Positions 11,026-23,923 of a stretch of DNA of 64,000 bases are shown piece by piece. Below the pieces are notes generated by a model, which saw nothing but the letters and a program-made list of their open reading frames with translations, ran no database searches and was not told the DNA's origin. The DNA is taken from assembly GCA_964036665.1 (NCBI GenBank), contig OZ038526.1, positions 13,144,001-13,208,000 of the forward strand, in the 5' to 3' direction. Source of the DNA: Gordius sp. MW1 (taxonomy: Eukaryota; Nematomorpha; Gordioida; Gordea; Gordiidae). Both the position numbers and the translations under genes were made by a program. Positions within the stretch are counted from its first letter, which is position 1; every line of letters starts with the position of its first letter.

Positions 11026-12396
11026 AATCGAGGATAATAGGATTCTCAAATTGGCATATTTTTATATATTTTTTCATGCTCTTTCACATAGAATCGAAAA
11101 AAATAAATATTTTTACCTCTTCACATATTTTTCTTTGAACCGTATTCATCCGATGAAAGTTGTCGTTTTCAGACGTGGTTTCTATGATCCCAAGTAAAAA
11201 TTTATCAGAATCTAAAAACTATTACTTTGAAATCATGATCGCATAGAGCAGTTTTCAAAAATTAAGCACTCAGGTTGCGATACAACAAACTAATCGCAAC
11301 AATAAAACGTTGTCTTTTGATCAAAATGATAGTTCTCGCAGCTTAAAACCTCTTTTCGGAAGTCAATCGAGGATAATAGGATTCTCAAATTGGCTTACTT
11401 TTTTATATTTTTTCATGCTCTTTCACATAGAATCGAAAAAAATAAATATTTTTACCTCAAAATTTTTCACATATTTTTCTTTGAACCGTATTCATCCGAT
11501 GAAAGTTGTCGTTTTCAGACGTGGTTTCTATGATCCCAAGTAAAAATTTATCAGAATCTAAAAACTATTACTTTGAAATCATGATCGCATAGAGCAGTTT
11601 TCAAAGATTAAGCACTACGTTGCGATACAACAAACTAATCGCAACAATAAAACGTTGTCTTTTGATCAAAATGATAGTTCTCGCAGCTTAAAACCTCTTT
11701 TCGGAAGTCAATCGAGGATAATAGGATTCTCAAATTGGCTTACTTTTATATATTTTTTCTGCTCTTTCACATAGAATCGAAAAAAATAAATATTTTTACC
11801 TCAAAATTTTTCACATATTTTTCTTTGAACCGTATTCATCCGATGAAAGTTGTCGTTTTCAGACGTGGTTTCTATGATCCCAAGTAAAAATTTTTCAGAA
11901 TCTAAAAACTATTACTTTGAAATCATGATCGCATAGAGCAGTTTTCAAAAATTAAGCACTACGTTGCGATACAACAAACTAATCGCAACAATAAAACGTT
12001 GTCTTTTGATCAAAATGATAGTTCTCGCAGCTTAAAACCTCTTTTCGGAAGTCAATCGAGGATAATAGGATTCTCAAATTGGCTTACTTTTATATATTTT
12101 TTCTGCTCTTTCAAATAGAATCGAAAAAAATAAATATTTTTACCTCAAAATTTTTCACATATTTTTCTTTGAACCGTATTCATCCGATGAAAGTTGTCGT
12201 TTTCAGACGTGGTTTCTATGATCCCAAGTAAAAATTTATCAGAATCTAAAAACTATTACTTTGAAATCATGATCGCATAGAGCAGTTTTCAAAAATTAAA
12301 CACTACGTTGCGATACAACAAACTAATCGCAACAATAAAACGTTGTCTTTTGTCAAAATGATAGTTCTCGCAGCTTAAAACCTCTTTTCGGAAGTC
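11026..12396 (+). repeat. Four-monomer unit C2 (M33-M36, 1371 bp)
   Basis: Opens with a 7-bp-deleted monomer (339 bp) whose tail is of the CACTCAGG plus GATC type, so it passes directly to the CAAAGATTAAG monomer. Compared with unit C1 the two intervening monomers are absent. This is what an unequal exchange between M27-like and M29-like monomers would leave: M33 has the body of the first and the tail of the second. Confidence 0.83.
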
Positions 12397-14455
12397 AATC
12401 GAGGATAATAGGATTCTCAAATTGGCATACTTTTATATATTTTTTCATGCTCTTTCACATAGAATCGAAAAAAATAAATATTTTTACCTCTTCACATATT
12501 TTTCTTTGAACCGTATTCATCCGATGAAAGTTGTCGTTTTCAGACGTGGTTTCTATGATCCCAAGTAAAAATTTATCAGAATCTAAAAACTATTACTTTG
12601 AAATCATGATCGCATAGAGCAGTTTTCAAAAATTAAGCACTACGTTGCGATACAACAAACTAATCGCCACAATAAAACGTTGTCTTTTGTCAAAATGATA
12701 GTTCTCTCAGCTTAAAACCTCTTTTCGGAAGTCAATCGAGGATAATAGGATTCTCAAATTGGCTTACTTTTATATATTTTTTCATGCTCTTTCACATAGA
12801 ATCGAAAAAAATAAATATTTTTACCTCAAAATTTTTCACATATTTTTCTTTGAACCGTATTCATCCGATGAAAGTTGTCGTTTTCAGACGTGGTTTCTAT
12901 GATCCCAAGTAAAAATTTATCAGAATCTAAAAACTATTACTTTGAAATCATGATCGCATAGAGCAGTTTTCAAAAATTAAGCACTACGTTGCGATACAAC
13001 AAACTAATCGCAACAATAAAACGTTGTCTTTTGTCAAAATGCTAATTCTCGCAGCTTAAAACCTCTTTTCGGAAGTCAATCGAGGATAATAGGATTCTCA
13101 AATTGGCTTACTTTTATATATTTTTTCATGCTCTTTCACATAGAATCGAAAAAAATAAATAGTTTTTCCTCAAAATTTTTCACATATTTTTCTTTGAACC
13201 GTATTCATCCGATGAAAGTTGTCGTTTTCAGACGTGGTTTCTATGATCCCAAGTAAAAATTTATCAGAATCTAAAAACTATTACTTTGAAATCATGATCG
13301 CATAGAGCAGTTTTCCAAAATTAAGCACTCAGGTTGCGATACAACAAACTAATCGCAACAATAAAACGTTGTCTTTTGATCAAAATGATAGTTCTCGCAG
13401 CTTAAAACCTCTTTTCGGAAGTCAATCGAGGATAATAGGATTCTCAAATTGGCTTACTTTTATATATTTTTTCATGCTCTTTCACATAGAATCGAAAAAA
13501 ATAAATATTTTTACCTCAAAATTTTTCACATATTTTTCTTTGAACCGTATTCATCCGATGAAAGTTGTCGTTTTCAGACGTGGTTTCTATGATCCCAAGT
13601 AAAAATTTATCAGAATCTAAAAACTATTACTTTGAAATCATGATCGCATAGAGCAGTTTTCAAAGATTAAGCACTACGTTGCGATACAACAAACTAATCG
13701 CAACAATAAAACGTTGTCTTTTGATCAAAATGATAGTTCTCGCAGCTTAAAACCTCTTTTCGGAAGTCAATCGAGGATAATAGGATTCTCAAATTGGCTT
13801 ACTTTTATATATTTTTTCTGCTCTTTCACATAGAATCGAAAAAAATAAATATTTTTACCTCAAAATTTTTCACATATTTTTCTTTGAACCGTATTCATCC
13901 GATGAAAGTTGTCGTTTTCAGACGTGGTTTCTATGATCCCAAGTAAAAATTTTTCAGAATCTAAAAACTATTACTTTGAAATCATGATCGCATAGAGCAG
14001 TTTTCAAAAATTAAGCACTACGTTGCGATACAACAAACTAATCGCAACAATAAAACGTTGTCTTTTGATCAAAATGATAGTTCTCGCAGCTTAAAACCTC
14101 TTTTCGGAAGTCAATCGAGGATAATAGGATTCTCAAATTGGCTTACTTTTATATATTTTTTCTGCTCTTTCACATAGAATCGAAAAAAATAAATATTTTT
14201 ACCTCAAAATTTTTCACATATTTTTCTTTGAACCGTATTCATCCGATGAAAGTTGTCGTTTTCAGACGTGGTTTCTATGATCCCAAGTAAAAATTTATCA
14301 GAATCTAAAAACTATTACTTTGAAATCATGATCGCATAGAGCAGTTTTCAAAAATTAAGCACTACGTTGCGATACAACAAACTAATCGCCACAATAAAAC
14401 GTTGTCTTTTGTCAAAATGATAGTTCTCTCAGCTTAAAACCTCTTTTCGGAAGTC
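12397..14455 (+). repeat. Six-monomer unit C3 (M37-M42, 2059 bp)
   Basis: Second copy of unit C1, equal in length and in order of variant monomers, 3430 bp downstream. Small differences: GCATACTTTT in M37, AGTTTTTCC and TTTTCCAAAATT in M39, and a tail in M42 of the CGCCAC plus CTCTCAG type rather than the M32 type. Confidence 0.88.
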
Positions 14456-16178
14456 AATCGAGGATAATAGGATTCTCAAATTGGCTTACTTTTATATATT
14501 TTTTCAAGCTCTTTCACATAGAATCGAAAAAAATAAATATTTTTACCTCAAAATTTTTCACATATTTTTCTTTGAACCGTATTCATCCGATGAAAGTTGT
14601 CGTTTTCAGACGTGGTTTCTATGATCCCAAGTAAAAATTTATCAGAATCTAAAAACTATTACTTTGAAATCATGATCGCATAGAGCAGTTTTCAAAAATT
14701 AAGCACTACGTTGCGATACAACAAACTAATCGCAACAATAAAACGTTGTCTTTTGTCAAAATGCTAATTCTCGCAGCTTAAAACCTCTTTTCGGAAGTCA
14801 ATCGAGGATAATAGGATTCTCAAATTGGCTTACTTTTATATATTTTTTCATGCTCTTTCACATAGAATCGAAAAAAATAAATATTTTTACCTCAAAATTT
14901 TTCACATATTTTTCTTTGAACCGTATTCATCCGATGAAAGTTGTCGTTTTCAGACGTGGTTTCTATGATCCCAAGTAAAAATTTATCAGAATCTAAAAAC
15001 TATTACTTTGAAATCATGATCGCATAGAGCAGTTTTCAAAAATTAAGCATTCACGTTGCGATACAACAAACTAATCGCAACAATAAAACGTTGTCTTTTG
15101 TCAAAATGATAGTTCTCGCAGCTTAAAACCTCTTTTCGGAAGTCAATCGAGGATAATAGGATTCTCAAATTGGCTTACTTTTATATATTTTTTCATGCTC
15201 TTTCACATAGAATCAAAAAAAATAAATATTTTTACCTCAAAATTTTTCACATATTTTTCTTTGAACCGTATTCATCCGATGAAAGTTGTCGTTTTCAGAC
15301 GTGGTTTCTATGATCCCAAGTAAAAATTTATCAGAATCTAAAAACTATTACTTTGAAATCATGATCGCATAGAGCAGTTTTTAAAAATTAAGCACTACGT
15401 TGCGATACAACAAACTAATCGCAACAATAAAACGTTGTCTTTTGTCAAAATGATAATTCTCGCAGCTTAAAACCTCTTTTCGGAAGTCAATCGAGGATAA
15501 TAGGATTCTCAAATTGGCTTACTTTTATATATTTTTTCATGCTCTTTCACATAGAATCGAAAAAAATAAATATTTTTACCTCAAAATTTTTCACATATTT
15601 TTCTTTGAACCGTATTCATCCGATGAAAGTTGTCGTTTTCAGACGTGGTTTCTATGATCCCAAGTAAAAATTTATCAGAATCTAAAAACTATTACTTTGA
15701 AATCATGATCGCATAGAGCAGTTTTCAAAAATTAAGCACTACGTTGCGATACAACAAACTAATCGCAACAATAAAACGTTGTCTTTTGTCAAAATGCTAA
15801 TTCTCGCAGCTTAAAACCTCTTTTCGGAAGTCAATCGAGGATAATAGGATTCTCAAATTGGCTTACTTTTATATATTTTTTCATGCTCTTTCACATAGAA
15901 TCGAAAAAAATAAATAGTTTTACCTCAAAATTTTTCACATATTTTTCTTTGAACCGTATTCATCCGATGAAAGTTGTCGTTTTCAGACGTGGTTTCTATG
16001 ATCCCAAGTAAAAATTTATCAGAATCTAAAAACTATTACTTTGAAATCATGATCGCATAGAGCAGTTTTTAAAAATTAAGCACTCAGGTTGCGATACAAC
16101 AAACTAATCGCAACAATAAAACGTTGTCTTTTGATCAAAATGATAGTTCTCGCAGCTTAAAACCTCTTTTCGGAAGTC

Positions 16179-16868
16179 AATCGAGGATAATAGGATTCTC
16201 AAATTGGCTTACTTTTATATATTTTTTCATGCTCTTTTACATAGAATCGAAAAAAATAAATATTTTTACCTCAAAATTTTTCACATATTTTTCTTTGAAC
16301 CGTATTCATCCGATGAAAGTTGTCGTTTTCAGACGTGGTTTCTATGATCCCAAGTAAAAATTTATCAGAATCTAAAAACTATTACTTTGAAATCATGATC
16401 GCATAGAGCAGTTTTCAAAGATTAAGCACTACGTTGCGATACAACAAACTAATCGCAACAATAAAACGTTGTCTTTTGATCAAAATGATAGTTCTCGCAG
16501 CTTAAAACCTCTTTTCGGAAGTCAATCGAGGATAATAGGATTCTCAAATTGGCTTACTTTTATATATTTTTTCTGCTCTTTCACATAGAATCGAAAAAAA
16601 TAAATATTTTTACCTCAAAATTTTTCACATATTTTTCTTTGAACCGTATTCATCCGATGAAAGTTGTCGTTTTCAGACGTGGTTTCTATGATCCCAAGTA
16701 AAAATTTTTCAGAATCTAAAAACTATTACTTTGAAATCATGATCGCATAGAGCAGTTTTTAAAAATTAAGCACTCAGGTTGCGATACAACAAACTAATCG
16801 CAACAATAAAACGTTGTCTTTTGATCAAAATGATAGTTCTCGCAGCTTAAAACCTCTTTTCGGAAGTC
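16179..16868 (+). repeat. Dimer M48-M49 of a local tandem duplication
   Basis: M48 (CTCTTTTACATAG, CAAAGATTAAG) followed by M49. M49 is chimeric: its front is the TTTTCTGCTC plus AAATTTTTCAG type, its end is the GTTTTTAAAAATT plus CACTCAGG type. The next two monomers (16869-17557) repeat the pair. Confidence 0.82.
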
Positions 16869-17557
16869 AATCGAGGATAATAGGATTCTCAAATTGGCTT
16901 ACTTTTATATATTTTTTCATGCTCTTTCACATAGAATCGAAAAAAATAAATATTTTTACCTCAAAATTTTTCACATATTTTTCTTTGAACCGTATTCATC
17001 CGATGAAAGTTGTCGTTTTCAGACGTGGTTTCTATGATCCCAAGTAAAAATTTATCAGAATCTAAAAACTATTACTTTGAAATCATGATCGCATAGAGCA
17101 GTTTTCAAAGATTAAGCACTACGTTGCGATACAACAAACTAATCGCAACAATAAAACGTTGTCTTTTGATCAAAATGATAGTTCTCGCAGCTTAAAACCT
17201 CTTTTCGGAAGTCAATCGAGGATAATAGGATTCTCAAATTGGCTTACTTTTATATATTTTTTCTGCTCTTTCACATAGAATCGAAAAAAATAAATATTTT
17301 TACCTCAAAATTTTTCACATATTTTTCTTTGAACCGTATTCATCCGATGAAAGTTGTCGTTTTCAGACGTGGTTTCTATGATCCCAAGTAAAAATTTTTC
17401 AGAATCTAAAAACTATTACTTTGAAATCATGATCGCATAGAGCAGTTTTCAAAAATTAAGCACTACGTTGCGATACAACAAACTAATCGCAACAATAAAA
17501 CGTTGTCTTTTGATCAAAATGATAGTTCTCGCAGCTTAAAACCTCTTTTCGGAAGTC
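16869..17557 (+). repeat. Dimer M50-M51, second copy
   Basis: Repeats 16179-16868, but M51 keeps the unrecombined CACTACG tail. The duplication therefore created one chimera (M49) at its internal junction, as expected from a single unequal crossover. Confidence 0.82.
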
Positions 17558-17900
17558 AATCGAGGATAATAGGATTCTCAAATTGGCTTACTTTTATATA
17601 TTTTTTCTGCTCTTTCACATAGAATCGAAAAAAATAAATATTTTTACCTCAAAATTTTTCACATATTTTTCTTTGAACCGTATTCATCCGATGAAAGTTG
17701 TCGTTTTCAGACGTGGTTTCTATGATCCCAAGTAAAAATTTATCAGAATCTAAAAACTATTACTTTGAAATCATGATCGCATAGAGCAGTTTTCAAAAAT
17801 TAAGCACTACGTTGCGATACAACAAACTAATCGCAACAATAAAACGTTGTCTTTTGTCAAAATGATAGTTCTCGCAGCTTAAAACCTCTTTTCGAAAGTC

Positions 17901-18237
17901 AATCGAGGATAATAGGATTCTCAAATTAGCATACTTTTATATATTTTGTCATGCTCTTTCACATAGAATCGAAAAAAATAAATATTTTTACCTCTTCACA
18001 TATTTTTCTTTGAACCGTATTCATCCGATGAAAGTTGTCGTTTTCAGACGTGGTTTCTATGATCCCAAGTAAAAATTTATCAGAATCTAAAAACTATTAC
18101 TTTGAAATCATGATCGCATAGAGCAGTTTTCAAAAATTAAGCACTACGTTGCGATACAACAAACTAATCGCCACAATAAAACGTTGTCTTTTGTCAAAAT
18201 GATAGTTCTCTCAGCTTAAAACCTCTTTTCGGAAGTC
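17901..18237 (+). repeat. Last 7-bp-deleted monomer (M53, 337 bp)
   Basis: Carries ACCTCTTCACAT like M27, M33 and M37. Substitutions not seen in those copies are TTTTCGAAAG just upstream, AAATTAGCATAC and TATATTTTGTCATG. It is the most diverged member of this marker class and bounds block C on the right. Confidence 0.85.
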
Positions 18238-18581
18238 AATCGAGGATAATAGGATTCTCAAATTGGCTTACTTTTATATATTTTTTCATGCTATTTCACA
18301 TAGAATCGAAAAAAAGAAATATTTTTACCTCAAAATTTTTCACATATTTTTCTTTGAACCGTATTCATCCGATGAAAGTTGTCGTTTTCAGACGTGGTTT
18401 CTATGATCCCAAGTAAAAATTTATCAGAATCTAAAAACTATTACTTTGAAATCATGATCGCATAGAGCAGTTTTCAAAAATTAAGCACTACGTTGCGATA
18501 CAACAAACTAATCGCAACAATAAAACGTTGTCTTTTGTCAAAATGCTAATTCTCGCAGCTTAAAACCTCTTTTCGGAAGTC

Positions 18582-19961
18582 AATCGAGGATAATAGGATT
18601 CTCAAATTGGCTTACTTTTATATATTTTTTCATGCTCTTTCACATAGAATCGAAAAAAATAAATATTTTTACCTCAAAATTTTTCACATATTTTTCTTTG
18701 AACCGTATTCATCCGATGAAAGTTGTGGTTTTCAGACGTGGTTTCTATGATCCCAAGTAAAAATTTATCCTAATCTAAAAACTATTACTTTGAAATCATG
18801 ATCGCATAGAGCAGTTTTCAAAAATTAAGCATTCACGTTGCGATACAACAAACTAATCGCAACAATAAAACGTTGTCTTTTGTCAAAATGATAGTTCTCG
18901 CAGCTTAAAACCTCTTTTCGGAAGTCAATCGAGGATAATAGGATTCTCAAATTGGCTTACTTTTATATATTTTTTCATGCTCTTTCACATAGAATCAAAA
19001 AAAAGTAAATATTTTTACCTCAAAATTTTTCACATATTTTTCTTTGAACCGTATTCATCCGATGAAAGTTGTGGTTTTCAGACGTGGTTTCTATGATCCC
19101 AAGTAAAAATTTATCAGAATCTAAAAACTATTACTTTGAAATCATGATCGCATAGAGCAGTTTTCAAAAATTAAGCACTCACGTTGCGATTCAACAAACT
19201 AATCGCAAAAATAAAACGTTCTCTTAATCAAAATGATATATCTCGCAGCTTAAAACCCTTTTCGGAAGTCAATCGAGGATAATAGGATTCTCAAATTGGC
19301 TTACTTTTAGATATTTTTTCATGCTCTTTCACATAGAATCAAAAAAAAATAAATATTTTTACCTCAAAATTTTTCACATATTTTTCTTTGAACCGTATTC
19401 ATCCGATGAAAGTTGTCGTTTTCAGACGTGGTTTCTATGATCCCAAGTAAAAATTTATCAGAATCTAAAAACTATTACTTTGAAATCATGATCGCATAGA
19501 GCAGTTTTTAAAAATTAAGCACTCAGGTTGCGATACAACAAACTAATCGCAACAATAAAACGTTGTCTTTTGATCAAAATGATAGTTCTCGCAGCTTAAA
19601 ACCTCTTTTCGGAAGTCAATCGAGGATAATAGGATTCTCAAATTGGCTTACTTTTATATATTTTTTCATGCTCTTTCACATAGAATCGAAAAAAATAAAT
19701 ATTTTTACCTCAAAAATTTTCACATATTTTTCTTTGAACCGTATTCATCCGATGAAAGTTGTCGTTTTCAGACGTGGTTTCTATGATCCCAAGTAAAAAT
19801 TTATCAGAATCTAAAAACTATTACTTTGAAATCATGATCGCATAGAGCAGTTTTCAAAAATTAAGCACTACGTTGCGATACAACAAACTAATCGCAACAA
19901 TAAAACGTTGTCTTTTGTCAAAATGCTAATTCTCGCAGCTTAAAACCTCTTTTCGGAAGTC
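18582..19961 (+). repeat. Four-monomer tandem unit, first copy (M55-M58, 1380 bp)
   Basis: Monomer starts are 18582, 18927, 19271 and 19618. The order is GCATTCACG tail, then AATCAAAAAAAAG with a tail GCAAAAATAAAACGTTCTC, then CTTTTAGATATT with eight or more A residues and a CACTCAGG plus GATC tail, then a standard monomer. M55 and M56 carry GTTGTGGTTTTC in the normally invariant centre, and M55 also has TTTATCCTAATC. Confidence 0.9.
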
Positions 19962-21343
19962 AATCGAGGATAATAGGATTCTCAAATTGGCTTACTTTTA
20001 TATATTTTTTCATGCTCTTTCACATAGAATCGAAAAAAATAAATATTTTTACCTCAAAATTTTTCACATATTTTTCTTTGAACCGTATTCATCCGATGAA
20101 AGTTGTCGTTTTCAGACGTGGTTTCTATGATCCCAAGTAAAAATTTATCAGAATCTAAAAACTATTACTTTGAAATCATGATCGCATAGAGCAGTTTTCA
20201 AAAATTAAGCATTCACGTTGCGATACAACAAACTAATCGCAACAATAAAACGTTGTCTTTTGTCAAAATGATAGTTCTCGCAGCTTAAAACCTCTTTTCG
20301 GAAGTCAATCGAGGATAATAGGATTCTCAAATTGGCTTACTTTTATATATTTTTTCATGCTCTTTCACATAGAATCAAAAAAAAGTAAATATTTTTACCT
20401 CAAAATTTTTCACATATTTTTCTTTGAACCGTATTCATCCGATGAAAGTTGAGGTTTTAAGACGTGGTTTCTATGATCCCAAGTAAAAATTTATCAGAAT
20501 CTAAAAACTATTACTTTGAAATCATGATCGCATAGAGCAGTTTTCAAAAATTAAGCACTCACGTTGCGATTCAACAAACTAATCGCAAAAATAAAACGTT
20601 CTCTTAATCAAAATGATATATCTCGCAGCTTAAAACCTCTTTTCGGAAGTCAATCGAGGATAATAGGATTCTCAAATTGGCTTACTTTTAGATATTTTTT
20701 CATGCTCTTTCACATAGAATCAAAAAAAAATAAATATTTTTACCTCAAAATTTTTCACATATTTTTCTTTGAACCGTATTCATCCGATGAAAGTTGTCGT
20801 TTTCAGACGTGGTTTCTATGATCCCAAGTAAAAATTTATCAGAATCTAAAAACTATTACTTTGAAATCATGATCGCATAGAGCAGTTTTTAAAAATTAAG
20901 CACTCAGGTTGCGATACAACAAACTAATCGCAACAATAAAACGTTGTCTTTTGATCAAAATGATAGTTCTCGCAGCTTAAAACCTCTTTTCGGAAGTCAA
21001 TCGAGGATAATAGGATTCTCAAATTGGCTTACTTTTATATATTTTTTCATGCTCTTTCACATAGAATCGAAAAAAATAAATATTTTTACCTCAAAATTTT
21101 TCACATATTTTTCTTTGAACCGTATTCATCCGATGAAAGTTGTCGTTTTCAGACGTGGTTTCTATGATCCCAAGTAAAAATTTATCAGAATCTAAAAACT
21201 ATTACTTTAAAATCATGATCGCATAGAGCAGTTTTCAAAGATTAAGCACTACGTTGCGATACAACAAACTAATCGCAACAATAAAACGTTGTCTTTTGAT
21301 CAAAATGATAGTTCTCGCAGCTTAAAACCTCTTTTCGGAAGTC
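19962..21343 (+). repeat. Four-monomer tandem unit, second copy (M59-M62, 1382 bp)
   Basis: Monomer starts are 19962, 20307, 20652 and 20999. The copy follows the first directly and keeps the same unusual variants, including the ACGTTCTCTTAATC tail. Differences: M59 has the normal GTTGTCGTTTTC, M60 has GTTGAGGTTTTAAG, a single C T is restored before M61, and M62 has ACTTTAAAATC. The duplication is recent but not fresh. Confidence 0.9.
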
Positions 21344-21687
21344 AATCGAGGATAATAGGATTCTCAAATTGGCTTACTTTTATATATTTTTTCTGCTCTT
21401 TCACATAGAATCGAAAAAAATAAATATTTTTACCTCAAAATTTTTCACATATTTTTCTTTGAACCGTATTCATCCGATGAAAGTTGTCGTTTTCAGACGT
21501 GGTTTCTATGATCCCAAGTAAAAATTTTTCAGAATCTAAAAACTATTACTTTGAAATCATGATCGCATAGAGCAGTTTTCAAAAATTAAGCACTACGTTG
21601 CGATACAACAAACTAATCGCAACAATAAAACGTTGTCTTTTGATCAAAATGATAGTTCTCGCAGCTTAAAACCTCTTTTCGGAAGTC

Positions 21688-21944
21688 AATCGAGGATAAT
21701 AGGATTCTCAAATTGGCTTACTTTTATATATTTTTTCTGCTCTTTCACATAGAATCGAAAAAAAATAAATATTTTTACCTCAAAATTTTTACTAAAAACT
21801 ATTACTTTGAAATCATGATCGCATAGAGCAGTTTTCAAAAATTAAGCACTCACGTTGCGATACAACAAACTAATCGCAACAATAAAACGTTGTCTTTTGA
21901 TCAAAATGATAGTTCTCGCAGCTTAAAACCTCTTTTCGGAAGTC
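21688..21944 (+). repeat. Truncated monomer M64, 257 bp
   Basis: After CCTCAAAATTTTT the sequence jumps to ACTAAAAACTATTAC at 21790/21791. Monomer positions 104-193 are missing with one A at the join, a net loss of 89 bp. The loss removes the conserved centre and the TTCATCCGATGAA dyad. The rest is an ordinary monomer ending in TTTTGATCAAAA. Confidence 0.95.
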
Positions 21945-22634
21945 AATCGAGGATAATAGGATTCTCAAATTGGCTTACTTTTATATATTTTTTCATGCTC
22001 TTTCACATAGAATCGAAAAAAATAAATATTTTTACCTGAAAATTTTTCACATATTTTTCTTTGAACCGTATTCATCCGATGAAAGTTGTCGTTTTCAGAC
22101 GTGGTTTCTATGATCCCAAGTAAAAATTTATCAGAATCTAAAAACTATTACTTTGAAATCATGATCGCATAGAGCAGTTTTCAAAAATTAAGCACTCACG
22201 TTGCGATACAACAAACTAATCGCAACAATAAAACGTTGTCTTTTGATCAAAATGATAGTTCTCGCAGCTTAAAACCTCTTTTCGGAAGTCAATCGAGGAT
22301 AATAGGATTCTCAAATTGGCTTACTTTTATATATTTTTTCTGCTCTTTCACATAGAATCGAAAAAAATAAATATTTTTACCTCAAAATTTTTCACATATT
22401 TTTCTTTGAACCGTATTCATCCGATGAAAGTTGTCGTTTTCAGACGTGGTTTCTATGATCCCAAGTAAAAATTTTTCAGAATCTAAAAACTATTACTTTG
22501 AAATCATGATCGCATAGAGCAGTTTTCAAAAATTAAGCACTACGTTGCGATACAACAAACTAATCGCAACAATAAAACGTTGTCTTTTGATCAAAATGAT
22601 AGTTCTCGCAGCTTAAAACCTCTTTTCGGAAGTC

Positions 22635-22890
22635 AATCGAGGATAATAGGATTCTCAAATTGGCTTACTTTTATATATTTTTTCTGCTCTTTCACATAGA
22701 ATCGAAAAAAAATAAATATTTTTACCTCAAAATTTTTACTAAAAACTATTACTTTGAAATCATGATCGCATAGAGCAGTTTTCAAAAATTAAGTACTCAC
22801 GTTGCGATACAATAAACTAATCGCAACAATAAAACGTTGTCTTTTGTCAAAATGATAGTTCTCGCAGCTTAAAACCTCTTTTCGGAAGTC
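22635..22890 (+). repeat. Truncated monomer M67, 256 bp
   Basis: Same deletion junction as M64 (join near 22737/22738). The tail differs: AAGTACTCACG, ACAATAAAC and TTTTGTCAAAA, so the identical junction is now followed by another subfamily's tail. Confidence 0.95.
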
Positions 22891-23923
22891 AATCGAGGAT
22901 AAAAGGATTCTCAAATTGGCTTACTTTTATATATTTTTTCATGCTCTTTCACATAGAATCGAAAAAAATTAATATTTTTGCCTCAAAATTTTTCACATAT
23001 TTTTCTTTGAACCGTATTCATCCGATGAAAGTTGTCGTTTTCAGAGATGGTTTCTATGATCCCAAGTAAAAATTTATCAGAATCTAAAAACTATTATTTT
23101 GAAATCATGATCGCATAGAGCAGTTTTCAAAAATTAAGTACTCACGTTGCGATACAACAAACTAATCGCAACAATAAAACGTTGTCTTGTCAAAACGATA
23201 GTTCTCGCAGCTTAAAACCTCTTTTCGGAAATCAATCGAGGATAATAGGATTCTCAAATTGGCTTACTTTTATATATATTTTTCATGCTCTTTCACATAG
23301 AATCGAAAAAAATAAATATTTTTACCTCAAAATTTTTCACATATTTTTCTTTGAACCGTATTCATCCGATGAAAGTTGTCGTTTTCAGACGTGGTTTCTA
23401 TGATCCCAAGTAAAAATTTATCAGAATCTAAAAACTATTACTTTAAAATCATGATCGCATAGAGCAGTTTTCAAAGATTAAGCACTACGTTGCGATACAA
23501 CAAACTAATCGCAACAATAAAACGTTGTCTTTTGATCAAAATGATAGTTCTCGCAGCTTAAAACCTCTTTTCGGAAGTCAATCGAGGATAATAGGATTCT
23601 CAAATTGGCTTACTTTTATATATTTTTTCTGCTCTTTCACATAGAATCGAAAAAAATAAATATTTTTACCTCAAAATTTTTCACATATTTTTCTTTGAAC
23701 CGTATTCATCCGATGAAAGTTGTCGTTTTCAGACGTGGTTTCTATGATCCCAAGTAAAAATTTTTCAGAATCTAAAAACTATTACTTTGAAATCATGATC
23801 GCATAGAGCAGTTTTCAAAAATTAAGCACTACGTTGCGATACAACAAACTAATCGCAACAATAAAACGTTGTCTTTTGATCAAAATGATAGTTCTCGCAG
23901 CTTAAAACCTCTTTTCGGAAGTC

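Larger units (their letters stand above)
8967..18581 (+). repeat. Block C: higher-order repeats marked by a 7-bp deletion, M27-M54
   Basis: Monomer starts are 8967, 9304, 9648, 9994, 10339, 10683, 11026, 11365, 11710, 12054, 12397, 12734, 13078, 13424, 13769, 14113, 14456, 14800, 15145, 15489, 15833, 16179, 16524, 16869, 17214, 17558, 17901 and 18238. Every monomer has A at position 90. Local variants include CACTACG or CACTCAGG instead of CACTCACG, TTTTCTGCTC (one A lost), AAATTTTTCAG, CAAAGATTAAG, GTTCTCTCAG and ATGCTAATTC. They recur in the same order in six- and four-monomer units. No gene or foreign element is visible. Confidence 0.9.
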
